In this document: positions 1 to 6,611 of the stretch, one piece after another
Layout of the letters: every line of letters begins with the position of its first letter
Position numbering within the stretch: position 1 is the first letter of the stretch
From: Cypionkella sp.
GTDB taxonomy: Bacteria; Pseudomonadota; Alphaproteobacteria; Rhodobacterales; Rhodobacteraceae
Reading direction: 5' to 3'
DNA length: 9,433 bases
NCBI GenBank assembly: GCA_018063485.1
Contig: JAGPBG010000061.1
Location: 1-9,433 of the forward strand
The notes under the pieces: model-generated
What the model was told of the DNA's origin: nothing
Database searches by the model: none
The model's input: only the letters and a program-made list of their open reading frames with translations
Position numbers and translations under genes: made by a program

Positions 1-1864
1 CCATGTCAGAGGCACCGGCGTTGGTGGTCATGATCAGGATCACGTTGCGGAAATCGACGGTGCGGCCGTTGTGATCGGTGAGTTTACCGTGATCCATCAC
101 CTGCAACAGGATGTTGTAGACATCGGGGTGGGCCTTTTCCATCTCATCAAGCAAGAGCACGCAATGCGGGTCTTGATCGACGCCATCGGTCAACATGCCG
201 CCCTGATCGAAACCGACATAGCCCGGAGGCGCGCCGATTAGACGGGAAACCGCGTGTTTCTCCATGTATTCCGACATATCGAAGCGCAGAAGTTTCACGC
301 CAAGGCTGAGGGCCAATTGCTTGGCGACCTCGGTTTTACCCACACCCGTAGGGCCCGCGAACAAATAGTTGCCGATGGGCTTTTCAGGCTCGCGCAGGCC
401 CGCGCGGGCGAGTTTGATCGCCGAACACAGGGCATCGACGGCCTTGTCCTGGCCAAACACCACGCGTTTGAGCGATTTTTCCAGATCGCGCAGGGTTTCG
501 GCATCGTCTTTCGACACCGATTTTGGCGGGATGCGGGCGATTTTGGCGACCACGGCCTCGATCTCTTTGGTGCCCAAGGTTTTGCGACGTTTGGAATCGG
601 TCAGAAGATGCTGTGCCGCCCCGGCCTCGTCGATCACGTCAATGGCGGAATCTGGCAGTTTGCGGTCATGGATATAGCGCGCGGCAAGTTCCACGGCGGC
701 CTTGATCGCATCATTGGTATAGCGCAGATCGTGGTGTTCTTCGAAATGCGGTTTCAGACCCATCAGAATCTTGATCGCATCCGGCACCGACGGTTCGTTC
801 ACGTCGATTTTCTGGAAGCGACGGGCCAAGGCGCGGTCTTTTTCAAAATGCTGACGGAATTCCTTGTAGGTGGTGGAGCCCATGCAGCGCAGTTTGCCGC
901 CCTGCAACGCCGGTTTCAGCAGGTTCGAGGCATCCATCGCACCACCAGAGGTGGCACCGGCACCGATGACAGTGTGAATCTCGTCGATGAACAGGATCGC
1001 ATCGGGATGGTTTTCCATCTCGGTGACGACGGCCTTGAGCCGTTCCTCAAAATCGCCACGATACCGGGTGCCGGCCAAAAGCGCGCCCATATCAAGGCTG
1101 TAGATGGTGGCGTGGGCGAGGATTTCGGGGGTTTCATGGTTGACGATCTTGCGCGCCAGACCTTCGGCGATGGCGGTCTTGCCGACGCCGGGATCGCCCA
1201 CCAGAAGCGGGTTGTTCTTGCGGCGCCGACACAAAACCTGAATGCAGCGTTCCACCTCAGCTTCGCGGCCGATCAGAGGGTCGACATCGCCTTTGCGCGC
1301 CTTGACGTTCAGATCGACGCAATATTTGGAGAGCGCGGATTCCTTGGCCTCACCTGCCTCGGCCTTGGGGGTTTCGTGATGCTCTTCGGCACCGGAAACG
1401 GTGCGCGGTTCGCCATAGGAGGGGTCTTTGGCGACGCCGTGGGCGATGTAGTTCACGGCATCGTAGCGGGTCATATCCTGTTCTTGCAGGAAATAGGCGG
1501 CGTTGGATTCGCGTTCGGCAAAGAGGGCCACCAGCACATTGGCACCGGTAACCTCGGTACGCCCGGAAGATTGGACATGGATCGCCGCGCGCTGGATCAC
1601 GCGCTGGAAAGCGGCCGTCGGCACGGCCTCGGACCCTTCGACATCGGTGATCAGGGTGGACAGATCATCGTCGATGAAATCGGACAGGGTTTTGCGCAGG
1701 ATATCGAGATCGACCGAGCAGGCCTGCATGACGCGGGCGGCATCGGGTTCATCAATCAGCGAGAGCAAAAGATGCTCAAGCGTGGCGAGTTCATGTTTGC
1801 GGGCGTTGGCAAGGGCCAGGGCGCCGTGAATGGCTTGTTCCAGGGTTGTCGAAAATGATGGCAC
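1..1864 (-). CDS. clpA: ATP-dependent Clp protease ATP-binding subunit ClpA (3' end outside window)
   Basis: ClpA is the AAA+ unfoldase that threads substrates, often delivered by ClpS, into the ClpP peptidase in the cytoplasm. The first 621 codons are visible (E. coli ClpA is about 758 aa). An N-terminal Clp repeat domain covers about residues 1-145. The D1 ATPase has Walker A GDPGVGKT at 223-230 and Walker B ILFIDEIH at 290-297. D2 has Walker A GPTGVGKT at 504-511, pore loop GYVGF at 548-552 and Walker [12 protein letters not shown] at 569-579. All lie in one uninterrupted frame. The 281-residue spacing between Walker A motifs leaves no room for the coiled-coil middle domain of ClpB, so this is ClpA. 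The start is GTG at 1864, chosen because AGGAG lies 9 nt upstream and the protein then begins like known ClpA. The ClpP-docking loop, expected just after residue 621, is outside the window. No clpS is present in the 167 nt upstream. Confidence 0.96.
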   Translation of the reverse strand, partial: MPSFSTTLEQAIHGALALANARKHELATLEHLLLSLIDEPDAARVMQACSVDLDILRKTLSDFIDDDLSTLITDVEGSEAVPTAAFQRVIQRAAIHVQSSGRTEVTGANVLVALFAERESNAAYFLQEQDMTRYDAVNYIAHGVAKDPSYGEPRTVSGAEEHHETPKAEAGEAKESALSKYCVDLNVKARKGDVDPLIGREAEVERCIQVLCRRRKNNPLLVGDPGVGKTAIAEGLARKIVNHETPEILAHATIYSLDMGALLAGTRYRGDFEERLKAVVTEMENHPDAILFIDEIHTVIGAGATSGGAMDASNLLKPALQGGKLRCMGSTTYKEFRQHFEKDRALARRFQKIDVNEPSVPDAIKILMGLKPHFEEHHDLRYTNDAIKAAVELAARYIHDRKLPDSAIDVIDEAGAAQHLLTDSKRRKTLGTKEIEAVVAKIARIPPKSVSKDDAETLRDLEKSLKRVVFGQDKAVDALCSAIKLARAGLREPEKPIGNYLFAGPTGVGKTEVAKQLALSLGVKLLRFDMSEYMEKHAVSRLIGAPPGYVGFDQGGMLTDGVDQDPHCVLLLDEMEKAHPDVYNILLQVMDHGKLTDHNGRTVDFRNVILIMTTNAGASDM

Positions 1865-1933
1865 TTGGTCGTGCTCCTATCCTGCTTGTCGGATGGCGGG
1901 GGCCAGTTCCGACTTTGGCCTCATTAAGTAAAG

Positions 1934-1954
1934 GATCGGTTTTATTTGCCGATC
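1934..1954. repeat. Inverted repeat GATCGG-N9-CCGATC in the gloB-clpA spacer
   Basis: GATCGG at 1934-1939 and CCGATC at 1949-1954 form a perfect 6-bp inverted repeat around an AT-rich 9-nt loop. It lies downstream of gloB and upstream of clpA and overlaps the candidate clpA promoter. It could be a weak gloB terminator (no proper T-run follows on the minus strand), an operator or a UTR hairpin. The sequence alone does not decide. Confidence 0.4.
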
Positions 1955-1960
1955 TTCAAG
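1934..1960 (-). promoter_or_regulatory. Candidate RpoH-like promoter for clpA
   Basis: Read on the minus strand, CTTG (1960-1957) is followed after 17 nt by CCGATC (1939-1934). This resembles the alphaproteobacterial sigma-32 layout of CTTG and a CYTAT-type -10 element at 17-18 nt, with the third -10 position mismatched. It would put the clpA 5' UTR at about 60 nt. Clp unfoldases are often heat-shock controlled, which makes this plausible, but the match is partial and done by eye. The rest of the 167-nt spacer (1865-2031) holds no gene. Confidence 0.27.
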
Positions 1961-2031
1961 CCCTAATTGGTCAAGATTGTGTCTTGGCGGGGTTGCATGG
2001 GCAAATTGTGATCGAAGGTTGCAGTTTGGAC

Positions 2032-2799
2032 TCAGAATTTGTCTTTCAGCGCGCGCAGGGCGGCGAAAGTTTCTGCGTCGGTGGCGTTGGGTTGGTTGAG
2101 GATGGCCTTTATATGGGGGTCATTGGCACGAAGAAAAGGGTTGGTTGCCAATTCTTGTGACAGGCGCGAGGGGACCGTGGGGCGGTTTTGGGAATTGGCC
2201 AATGCCACGCGGTCGATGCGGGCTTTCAGCGCTTGGTTTTCAGGATCGACGCTGGCGGCAAAGCGCAGATTGGCGGCGGTGTATTCATGGCCCGAGCAGA
2301 TCAGGGTTTCTGGCGGCAGGGCCATCAGTTTCGACAGGCTTTGCCACATCTGATCGGGGGTGCCTTCGAACAGGCGGCCACAGCCCCCCGCCATCAGGCT
2401 GTCGGCGGTGAAAGCATAGCCGCTGTCGGGGAAGTAAAACGCGATATGGCCGACGGTATGGCCGGGCACGTCGATGATATGGCCGTATTCGGAGCCGACC
2501 TGCACCACATCGCCGTCGATCAGCGCGCGGGTGAGGGGCGGCAGGCGATGGGCGTCGGCCTCGGCCCCAAGGATATCGGCAGAGGTCGCCTCGACGAGCG
2601 CCGCCACGGCGTCGATGTGGTCCCAGTGGTGGTGGGTGATCAGGATCTGGCGCAGCGCCCAGCCTCGGGTGCTCAGGGCGGCAAGGATGGGGGCTGCTTG
2701 CGGAGCGTCAATCAGCGCGGTATCGCCGGTTGCGCCATCATGCAGCAGATAGGCATAATTGTCTTTGAGGCAGGGGATGGTGACAAGTTCCAGAGCCAT
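2032..2799 (-). CDS. gloB: Hydroxyacylglutathione hydrolase (glyoxalase II)
   Basis: Glyoxalase II is a cytoplasmic metallo-beta-lactamase-fold enzyme that hydrolyses S-D-lactoylglutathione to D-lactate and glutathione, the second step of methylglyoxal detoxification. The 255-aa product has the normal family length. It carries THHHWDH at residues 55-61, H114 in PGHTVGH, D133 in TADSL and H171 in SGHEY, so all seven dinuclear-metal ligands (H56, H58, D60, H61, H114, D133, H171) are present. The glyoxalase II signature GCGRLFEG (139-146) and a C-terminal NPFLR (220-224) are also there. The ATG at 2799 has AAAGG 7 nt upstream, and the protein begins MALELVTIPCLKDNY, as the family does. An open reading frame runs a further 43 codons upstream, but that extension resembles nothing in the family. 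The gene is divergent from the PPDK-like gene, and clpA follows 167 nt downstream on the same strand. Confidence 0.97.
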   Translation of the reverse strand: MALELVTIPCLKDNYAYLLHDGATGDTALIDAPQAAPILAALSTRGWALRQILITHHHWDHIDAVAALVEATSADILGAEADAHRLPPLTRALIDGDVVQVGSEYGHIIDVPGHTVGHIAFYFPDSGYAFTADSLMAGGCGRLFEGTPDQMWQSLSKLMALPPETLICSGHEYTAANLRFAASVDPENQALKARIDRVALANSQNRPTVPSRLSQELATNPFLRANDPHIKAILNQPNATDAETFAALRALKDKF

Positions 2800-3080
2800 G
2801 GTGGAGCCTTTCGTGAGTTCGGCAAAGACTGACGCAAAGCGCGCGAGGCTGCAACCTCTGGCCAAAACCGGCAGTGTCGTGACATCTTCGCGTGACGGAC
2901 CCGGCTGCGAGGCTGGCGAGCGGAACATGAAGCGGCAAGGGAGAGCAGGGGCCGGGTGGTTTTGCAGGCAGGTTCCATGGCAGCTCTGGCGTGATCCGGC
3001 CCCGGATGCCTGCGGTATCCTTGCTGCTTGCGCGGAGTTGGATGACGTGTATCCTGCAGCCGCAAACCAAAGGTGCCGCA
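2800..3080. other. Divergent intergenic region between gloB and the PPDK-like gene
   Basis: No convincing gene lies here. Open frames cross it on both strands but have no plausible protein start or recognisable sequence. It must carry the promoters of both divergent genes. A weak plus-strand candidate is TTGCGC (3028-3033), 16 nt, then TATCCT (3050-3055), which would give a short UTR before the GTG at 3081. A near-palindrome, GAGGCTGCAACCTC, sits at 2845-2858 and could be an operator. Neither call is more than suggestive. Confidence 0.35.
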
Positions 3081-5642
3081 GTGCAGAAAAAAGAGCCGAT
3101 CCTTGATTTCGCCCTCGTCACTCCGAGTGCTGAAATCAGCACCCCGGCGCATGGGTGGCGCGCGAAATGCCTGCAACGGCTGGTGCGGCTGGAACTGCCG
3201 GTGCCACAAACCGTGGCACTGCCAGCCGCCACCGTGCGCGCCATCGCGGCGGGGCATATGGTGGATTGCAAAGCGATTCTGGCCAGCTTTGGCCCCAATC
3301 CGCTGATTTCGGTGCGACCCAGCCCGGAAAATCCCGAATGGGGCGGGCCGGGAACCATCCTTAACATCGGGATGAACGCCGAACGCCATGCCTTGCTGGT
3401 GCAAAGCCACGGTCAGGCGGCGGCGGATGCGCTTTATCTGCGCTTTGTGCAATCCTATGCCACCCATGTGGCGCGACTTGATCCCGATATGTTTGATGCC
3501 GCAGCGACTTCGGCCACGGTGCTGCGCGACACACTGCGCCACTATGAACACGAGATGGAGGAGGCTTTTCCGCAAGAGGCCGCACAACAGCTTTCCGAGG
3601 TGCTGCGCTCGATGGCCCGTGCCTGGGAGGGCACCACGGCGCGGCTGTTGCGCCAAGCCAAAGGCGCACCGGCCGAGGCGGCACTGGGTCTGGTGGTACA
3701 ACAGATGGCCCAAGGCATCGGGCAGGGGATTTCGGGTTCAGGCGTGATTCAGTTTGTCGATCCGGTTACCGGGCTTACTCAAGTCACCGGGCGCTATCTG
3801 GGCCAAAGCCAGGGCCGGGATGCGCTGAAAAAGACCGAAGCCATGTATCTGACGCGCGACGCGCGCGGCCCGTCGCTGGAAGATATCGCGCCCGCGTTGT
3901 TTGCCGATCTGATCCGCTTTGGCGCCGCTTGCCGCAGCAGATTGCGCGAAGAAATGCAGATCGAATTCACCATCGAGGACGGGCAGCTTTCGGTGCTTGA
4001 TGCGGTCAAGGTGCAGCGGTCGGCGCGGGCAGGTCTGCGAATTGCGGTGGCGCTGGCCGAGGATGGGATCATCGAGCGCAATGAGGCGATCTTGCGGGTC
4101 GAGCCGCGGTCGCTGTCGGAGCTGTTGCACCCGCAGGTCGATCCGCGCGGGCCGCGCGATGTGGTGGCGCGCGGCATTGCCGCTTCGCCGGGGGCTGCGG
4201 TGGGGCGGATCGTGTTTTCCTCGGCGGCGGCGCAGGCTTCGGCCGCGCGCGGTGAGCCTTGTATTCTGGTGCGGCGTGAAACCGCGCCCGAGGATATTCG
4301 CGGCATGCATTCGGCGGTGGGCGTGTTGACCGAACGCGGCGGTGTCACCAGCCACGCGGCGGTGATTGCGCGCGGCATGGGGTTGCCTTGTGTGGTGGGC
4401 GCGTCTGATATGCGGCTGGACGCCAAGGATAAAAAGATCGTGGCCTCGGGCCGCAGCTTTGCCGAGGGTGATGTGATCACGCCGGACGGCTCGAAGGGCG
4501 AAGTTCTCGCAGGTTCTGCCGAAATGCTGGCCCCGGCGTTGGATGACGCGTTTCGCAAATTGCTGGGCTGGGCCGATGCGGTGCGCGATATCGGTATCCG
4601 CGCCAATGCCGACACCCCCGCCGATGCCACCACGGCCCGCCAGTTCGAGGCTCAGGGCATTGGTCTGTGCCGCACCGAGCATATGTTCTTTGAGGAAGAC
4701 CGACTTGTGGTGATGCGCGAGATGATCTTTGCCGATACGCCAACCGACAGGGCGGCGGCGCTGGTGCGGCTGTTGCCGATGCAGCGCGAGGATTTCGTGC
4801 AATTGTTTGAAATCATGCAGGGCCTGCCGGTCTGCATTCGCCTGTTCGATCCGCCTTTGCATGAATTTCTGCCGCACAGCCGCGAGGGTCTGCGCGAATT
4901 GGCCGAGGCTCTGGACAAGCCGCTGTCGGATGTGACCCGCCGCGCCGAGGCATTGGCCGAATTCAATCCGATGCTGGGGATGCGGGGTGTTCGGCTGGGC
5001 GTGGTCTTGCCGGAAATCTACGACATGCAGGCGCGTGCGATTTTTGAAGCAACGGTCGAGATTGCCAAGCGTGGCACCACTGTTGTGCCCGAGATCATGA
5101 TCCCGCTGGTATCGGCCAAGCGCGAGGTCGAATTGGTCAAGGCCAATATCGACGCCGTGGCGGCACTGGTGCGTACGAAATCGGGGGTGCCCTTCACCTA
5201 CAAGCTGGGTGTGATGGTCGAAACCCCGCGTGCGGCACTGCGGGCGGGGGAGATCGCGCAACATGCGGCTTTCCTGTCTTTCGGCACCAATGACCTGACG
5301 CAGATGACCTATGGGCTGAGCCGCGACGATGCCGGGCGGTTCATGAACACCTATGTCCAGCAAGGCGTTTTCCCAGAGGATCCGTTTCATACCCTTGATG
5401 TTGATGGCGTGGGCGAGTTGTTGTTGATCGGTGCTGAACGGGGCCGGCGGACTCGGGCTGACCTGACGCTTTCCATTTGCGGCGAGCATGGCGGCAACCC
5501 CGAATCAATCGATTTTTGCCGCCGGGCAGGCTTTGATTATGTCTCCTGTTCGCCCTATCGGGTGCCTTTGGCGCGTCTTGCGGCCGCTCACCTGGCTTTG
5601 GCCGATGATGTGGATAACCCGAATAACCACACTATATCATGA
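3081..5642 (+). CDS. Pyruvate,phosphate dikinase-like PEP-utilising enzyme with a degenerate ATP-binding domain
   Basis: PPDK interconverts ATP, Pi and pyruvate with AMP, PPi and PEP through a swinging phosphohistidine. This 853-aa protein has all three PPDK domains: ATP-grasp (about 25-310), phosphohistidine (about 360-480, GGVTSHAAVIAR with H425 and the regulatory-type T423), and a C-terminal PEP/pyruvate barrel (about 500-840). The barrel residues match Clostridium symbiosum PPDK as I recall it: R531, R587, E714, N737, and C800 in CGEHGG. The N-terminal domain is about 30 residues shorter. Where canonical PPDK reads LQTRNGKRT it has LDAVKVQRS, the FTRNP motif reads QFVDP, and the usual D-I-E is Q-I-E (E295 kept). 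It is therefore probably a paralogue rather than the housekeeping PpdK, and may not use ATP normally. GTG at 3081 is chosen because AAAGG lies 7 nt upstream; ATG at 3042 (+13 aa, GGAG only 4 nt away) is the alternative. Databases may name it a putative PEP-binding protein. Confidence 0.9.
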   Translation: MQKKEPILDFALVTPSAEISTPAHGWRAKCLQRLVRLELPVPQTVALPAATVRAIAAGHMVDCKAILASFGPNPLISVRPSPENPEWGGPGTILNIGMNAERHALLVQSHGQAAADALYLRFVQSYATHVARLDPDMFDAAATSATVLRDTLRHYEHEMEEAFPQEAAQQLSEVLRSMARAWEGTTARLLRQAKGAPAEAALGLVVQQMAQGIGQGISGSGVIQFVDPVTGLTQVTGRYLGQSQGRDALKKTEAMYLTRDARGPSLEDIAPALFADLIRFGAACRSRLREEMQIEFTIEDGQLSVLDAVKVQRSARAGLRIAVALAEDGIIERNEAILRVEPRSLSELLHPQVDPRGPRDVVARGIAASPGAAVGRIVFSSAAAQASAARGEPCILVRRETAPEDIRGMHSAVGVLTERGGVTSHAAVIARGMGLPCVVGASDMRLDAKDKKIVASGRSFAEGDVITPDGSKGEVLAGSAEMLAPALDDAFRKLLGWADAVRDIGIRANADTPADATTARQFEAQGIGLCRTEHMFFEEDRLVVMREMIFADTPTDRAAALVRLLPMQREDFVQLFEIMQGLPVCIRLFDPPLHEFLPHSREGLRELAEALDKPLSDVTRRAEALAEFNPMLGMRGVRLGVVLPEIYDMQARAIFEATVEIAKRGTTVVPEIMIPLVSAKREVELVKANIDAVAALVRTKSGVPFTYKLGVMVETPRAALRAGEIAQHAAFLSFGTNDLTQMTYGLSRDDAGRFMNTYVQQGVFPEDPFHTLDVDGVGELLLIGAERGRRTRADLTLSICGEHGGNPESIDFCRRAGFDYVSCSPYRVPLARLAAAHLALADDVDNPNNHTIS

Positions 5643-5644
5643 TA

Positions 5645-5672
5645 TTGCAACTGTTTCCTAATGTAGAACAAT
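5645..5672 (+). promoter_or_regulatory. Candidate sigma-70-type promoter for the cell-wall hydrolase gene
   Basis: TTGCAA (5645-5650) and AACAAT (5667-5672) are separated by 16 nt, each matching four of six consensus positions. They lie in the AT-rich start of the 196-nt spacer (5643-5838) after the PPDK-like stop codon. A long UTR of about 160 nt would follow. Low-confidence visual match. Confidence 0.25.
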
Positions 5673-5713
5673 AACAATCTAGGCGGATTCTCGCGCAGTT
5701 TAGGCCAAGTTTC

Positions 5714-5729
5714 GTGGTATTTTTACCAC
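5714..5729. repeat. Perfect palindrome GTGGTA-TTTT-TACCAC
   Basis: GTGGTA (5714-5719) and TACCAC (5724-5729) form a perfect 6-bp inverted repeat with a TTTT centre. It lies 72 nt after the PPDK-like stop and 109 nt before the hydrolase start. No T-run follows, so it is a poor terminator. Its position downstream of the candidate promoter would fit an operator or a 5'-UTR hairpin. Confidence 0.45.
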
Positions 5730-5838
5730 AGCAGTAGACGTGACCCGGCTTTCTCTCTACCGCAGTTCCTCGTCGCCGGGCCTGCTTGGGAGGGCTGGTC
5801 GGGCGGTGCTGCTGAAACAAACCGGGAAATCGAGACAA

Positions 5839-6510
5839 ATGCGCTTGCTACAAACTTGGACCCACGCCGCAATGGCGCTGGTGGTCCTGAGTGGAGCGGC
5901 CTTCGCCGATGTGACGGTGAGCCAGTCCAGTGACCCTACTGCCCAGATCGGGCAGGAATTTGCTTCGCTCTTTGGGGCCGAGCATCAGATTGTCGTGGCT
6001 TTGCCGCAGGCCCGGTTGGCCGCATTGGCGGCAGGGCCAAACCTGAAGGCGCTCAAGACCAAGGCCAAATCGGTGGTTGCGATCGAGTACAGCGAAGGCT
6101 GGCTGGACCAGGTGGCGCTGCCGCAGGGCGATCCCGAATGGGATTGCCTGCGCAAGGCGCTGTATTTCGAGGCGCGCGGCGAGACCCTGAAAGGCGAATT
6201 CGCGGTCGCCGAAGTGATCCTGAACCGGGTCGACAGCCCGGAATATCCCTCGACCGTCTGCAAGGTGGTCAATCAGGGCGGGCGTGGGGGCTGCCAGTTT
6301 TCCTATACCTGTGACGGTGTGCGCGATGTGATGCGCGAACCGGGGGCGGTGGATCGTGCCGGACGTATCGCAAGGGTGATGCTGGACGGCGCGCCGCGGG
6401 CTTTGACGATGGGGGCCACGCATTTTCACACCAGAGCCATCCGCCCGGCCTGGGCCAGCCGTTTCGCCAAGACCGCCTCTATTGGCGCGCATGTGTTTTA
6501 TCGCGAGTAG
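5839..6510 (+). CDS. Exported SleB-family cell wall hydrolase (Hydrolase_2)
   Basis: This is a predicted periplasmic peptidoglycan hydrolase of the SleB/CwlJ type. SleB itself is a spore-cortex lytic transglycosylase; proteobacterial members act on the vegetative wall. The 223-aa product starts with a signal peptide: basic start, hydrophobic core at about 10-19, and AFA cleavage after residue 23. A linker to about 100 follows, then the catalytic domain (about 103-221). This includes ALYFEARGE with the likely catalytic E111, AVAEVILNRV (122-131), CQFS (152-155), and the late ATHFH (193-197) and IGAHVFY (215-221) motifs. Cysteines at 103, 141, 152 and 158 could form disulfides after export. ATG at 5839 is chosen because it opens a proper signal peptide. 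A GTG at 5740 would add 33 residues in front of the signal and is unlikely. The ribosome site is weak. The gene stands between the PPDK-like gene and folB, with clear spacers on both sides, so it is probably transcribed alone. Confidence 0.9.
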   Translation: MRLLQTWTHAAMALVVLSGAAFADVTVSQSSDPTAQIGQEFASLFGAEHQIVVALPQARLAALAAGPNLKALKTKAKSVVAIEYSEGWLDQVALPQGDPEWDCLRKALYFEARGETLKGEFAVAEVILNRVDSPEYPSTVCKVVNQGGRGGCQFSYTCDGVRDVMREPGAVDRAGRIARVMLDGAPRALTMGATHFHTRAIRPAWASRFAKTASIGAHVFYRE

Positions 6511-6545
6511 AGACGTGCTCGCGTCGTATCTCTTGCAAGCCATGT

Positions 6546-6599
6546 CGTCGAAAGGCATGGCGCAGGGCAGGGCAGACGCGTAATCTGCGCTTTTCGACG
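6546..6599 (+). terminator. Nested stem-loop in the hydrolase-folB spacer (terminator or folB leader structure)
   Basis: CGTCGAAAGGC (6546-6556) pairs with GCTTTTCGACG (6589-6599) over 11 bp with one G-U. Inside it GCAGA (6572-6576) pairs with TCTGC (6584-6588), directly stacked on the outer stem. An alternative, GCGCAG (6560-6565) with CTGCGC (6585-6590), is followed by TTTT (6591-6594) and looks like a weak intrinsic terminator for the hydrolase gene. A third hairpin, GCCATG (6539-6544) with CATGGC (6556-6561), competes with both. All lie in the 101 nt before the folB start at 6612. Confidence 0.45.
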
Positions 6600-6611
6600 T
6601 TCGGGTGTTTT

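Noticed and set aside
254..1858. 534-codon open frame on the plus strand, antisense to clpA
   Set aside because: It mirrors the clpA coding strand, whose Walker, pore-loop and N-domain motifs are unambiguous. The predicted protein has no recognisable motif; long antisense frames are common in GC-rich genes.
1..1864. ClpB or ClpC instead of ClpA
   Set aside because: The two Walker A motifs are 281 residues apart, matching ClpA and excluding a ClpB-type middle domain; the N-terminal sequence is ClpA-like.
2843..2915. Direct repeat of GCGAGGCTG (2843-2851 and 2907-2915)
   Set aside because: Nine GC-rich bases 64 nt apart with no further copies; easily chance in this composition.
2800..2928. 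43-residue N-terminal extension of GloB
   Set aside because: The family start MALELVTIPC with AAAGG 7 nt upstream fits the ATG at 2799; the extension has no homologous look.
2712..3713. 333-codon minus-strand frame crossing the gloB start, the spacer and the PPDK-like 5' end
   Set aside because: Overlaps two well-supported genes and resembles no family; a compositional shadow.
3738..5489. 583-codon open frame on the minus strand, antisense to the PPDK-like gene
   Set aside because: Arg/His/Gln-rich shadow translation of a gene with clear conserved motifs on the other strand.
3081..5642. PEP synthase (PpsA) or PTS enzyme I (PtsI)
   Set aside because: The motifs RTEHMFF, SFGTNDLTQM, CGEHGG and VSCSPYRVPLARLAAA are of the PPDK type, and the domain order with an N-terminal ATP-grasp excludes PtsI.
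5740..5838. 33-residue N-terminal extension of the SleB-type protein from a GTG
   Set aside because: It would bury the signal peptide that begins at the ATG at 5839.
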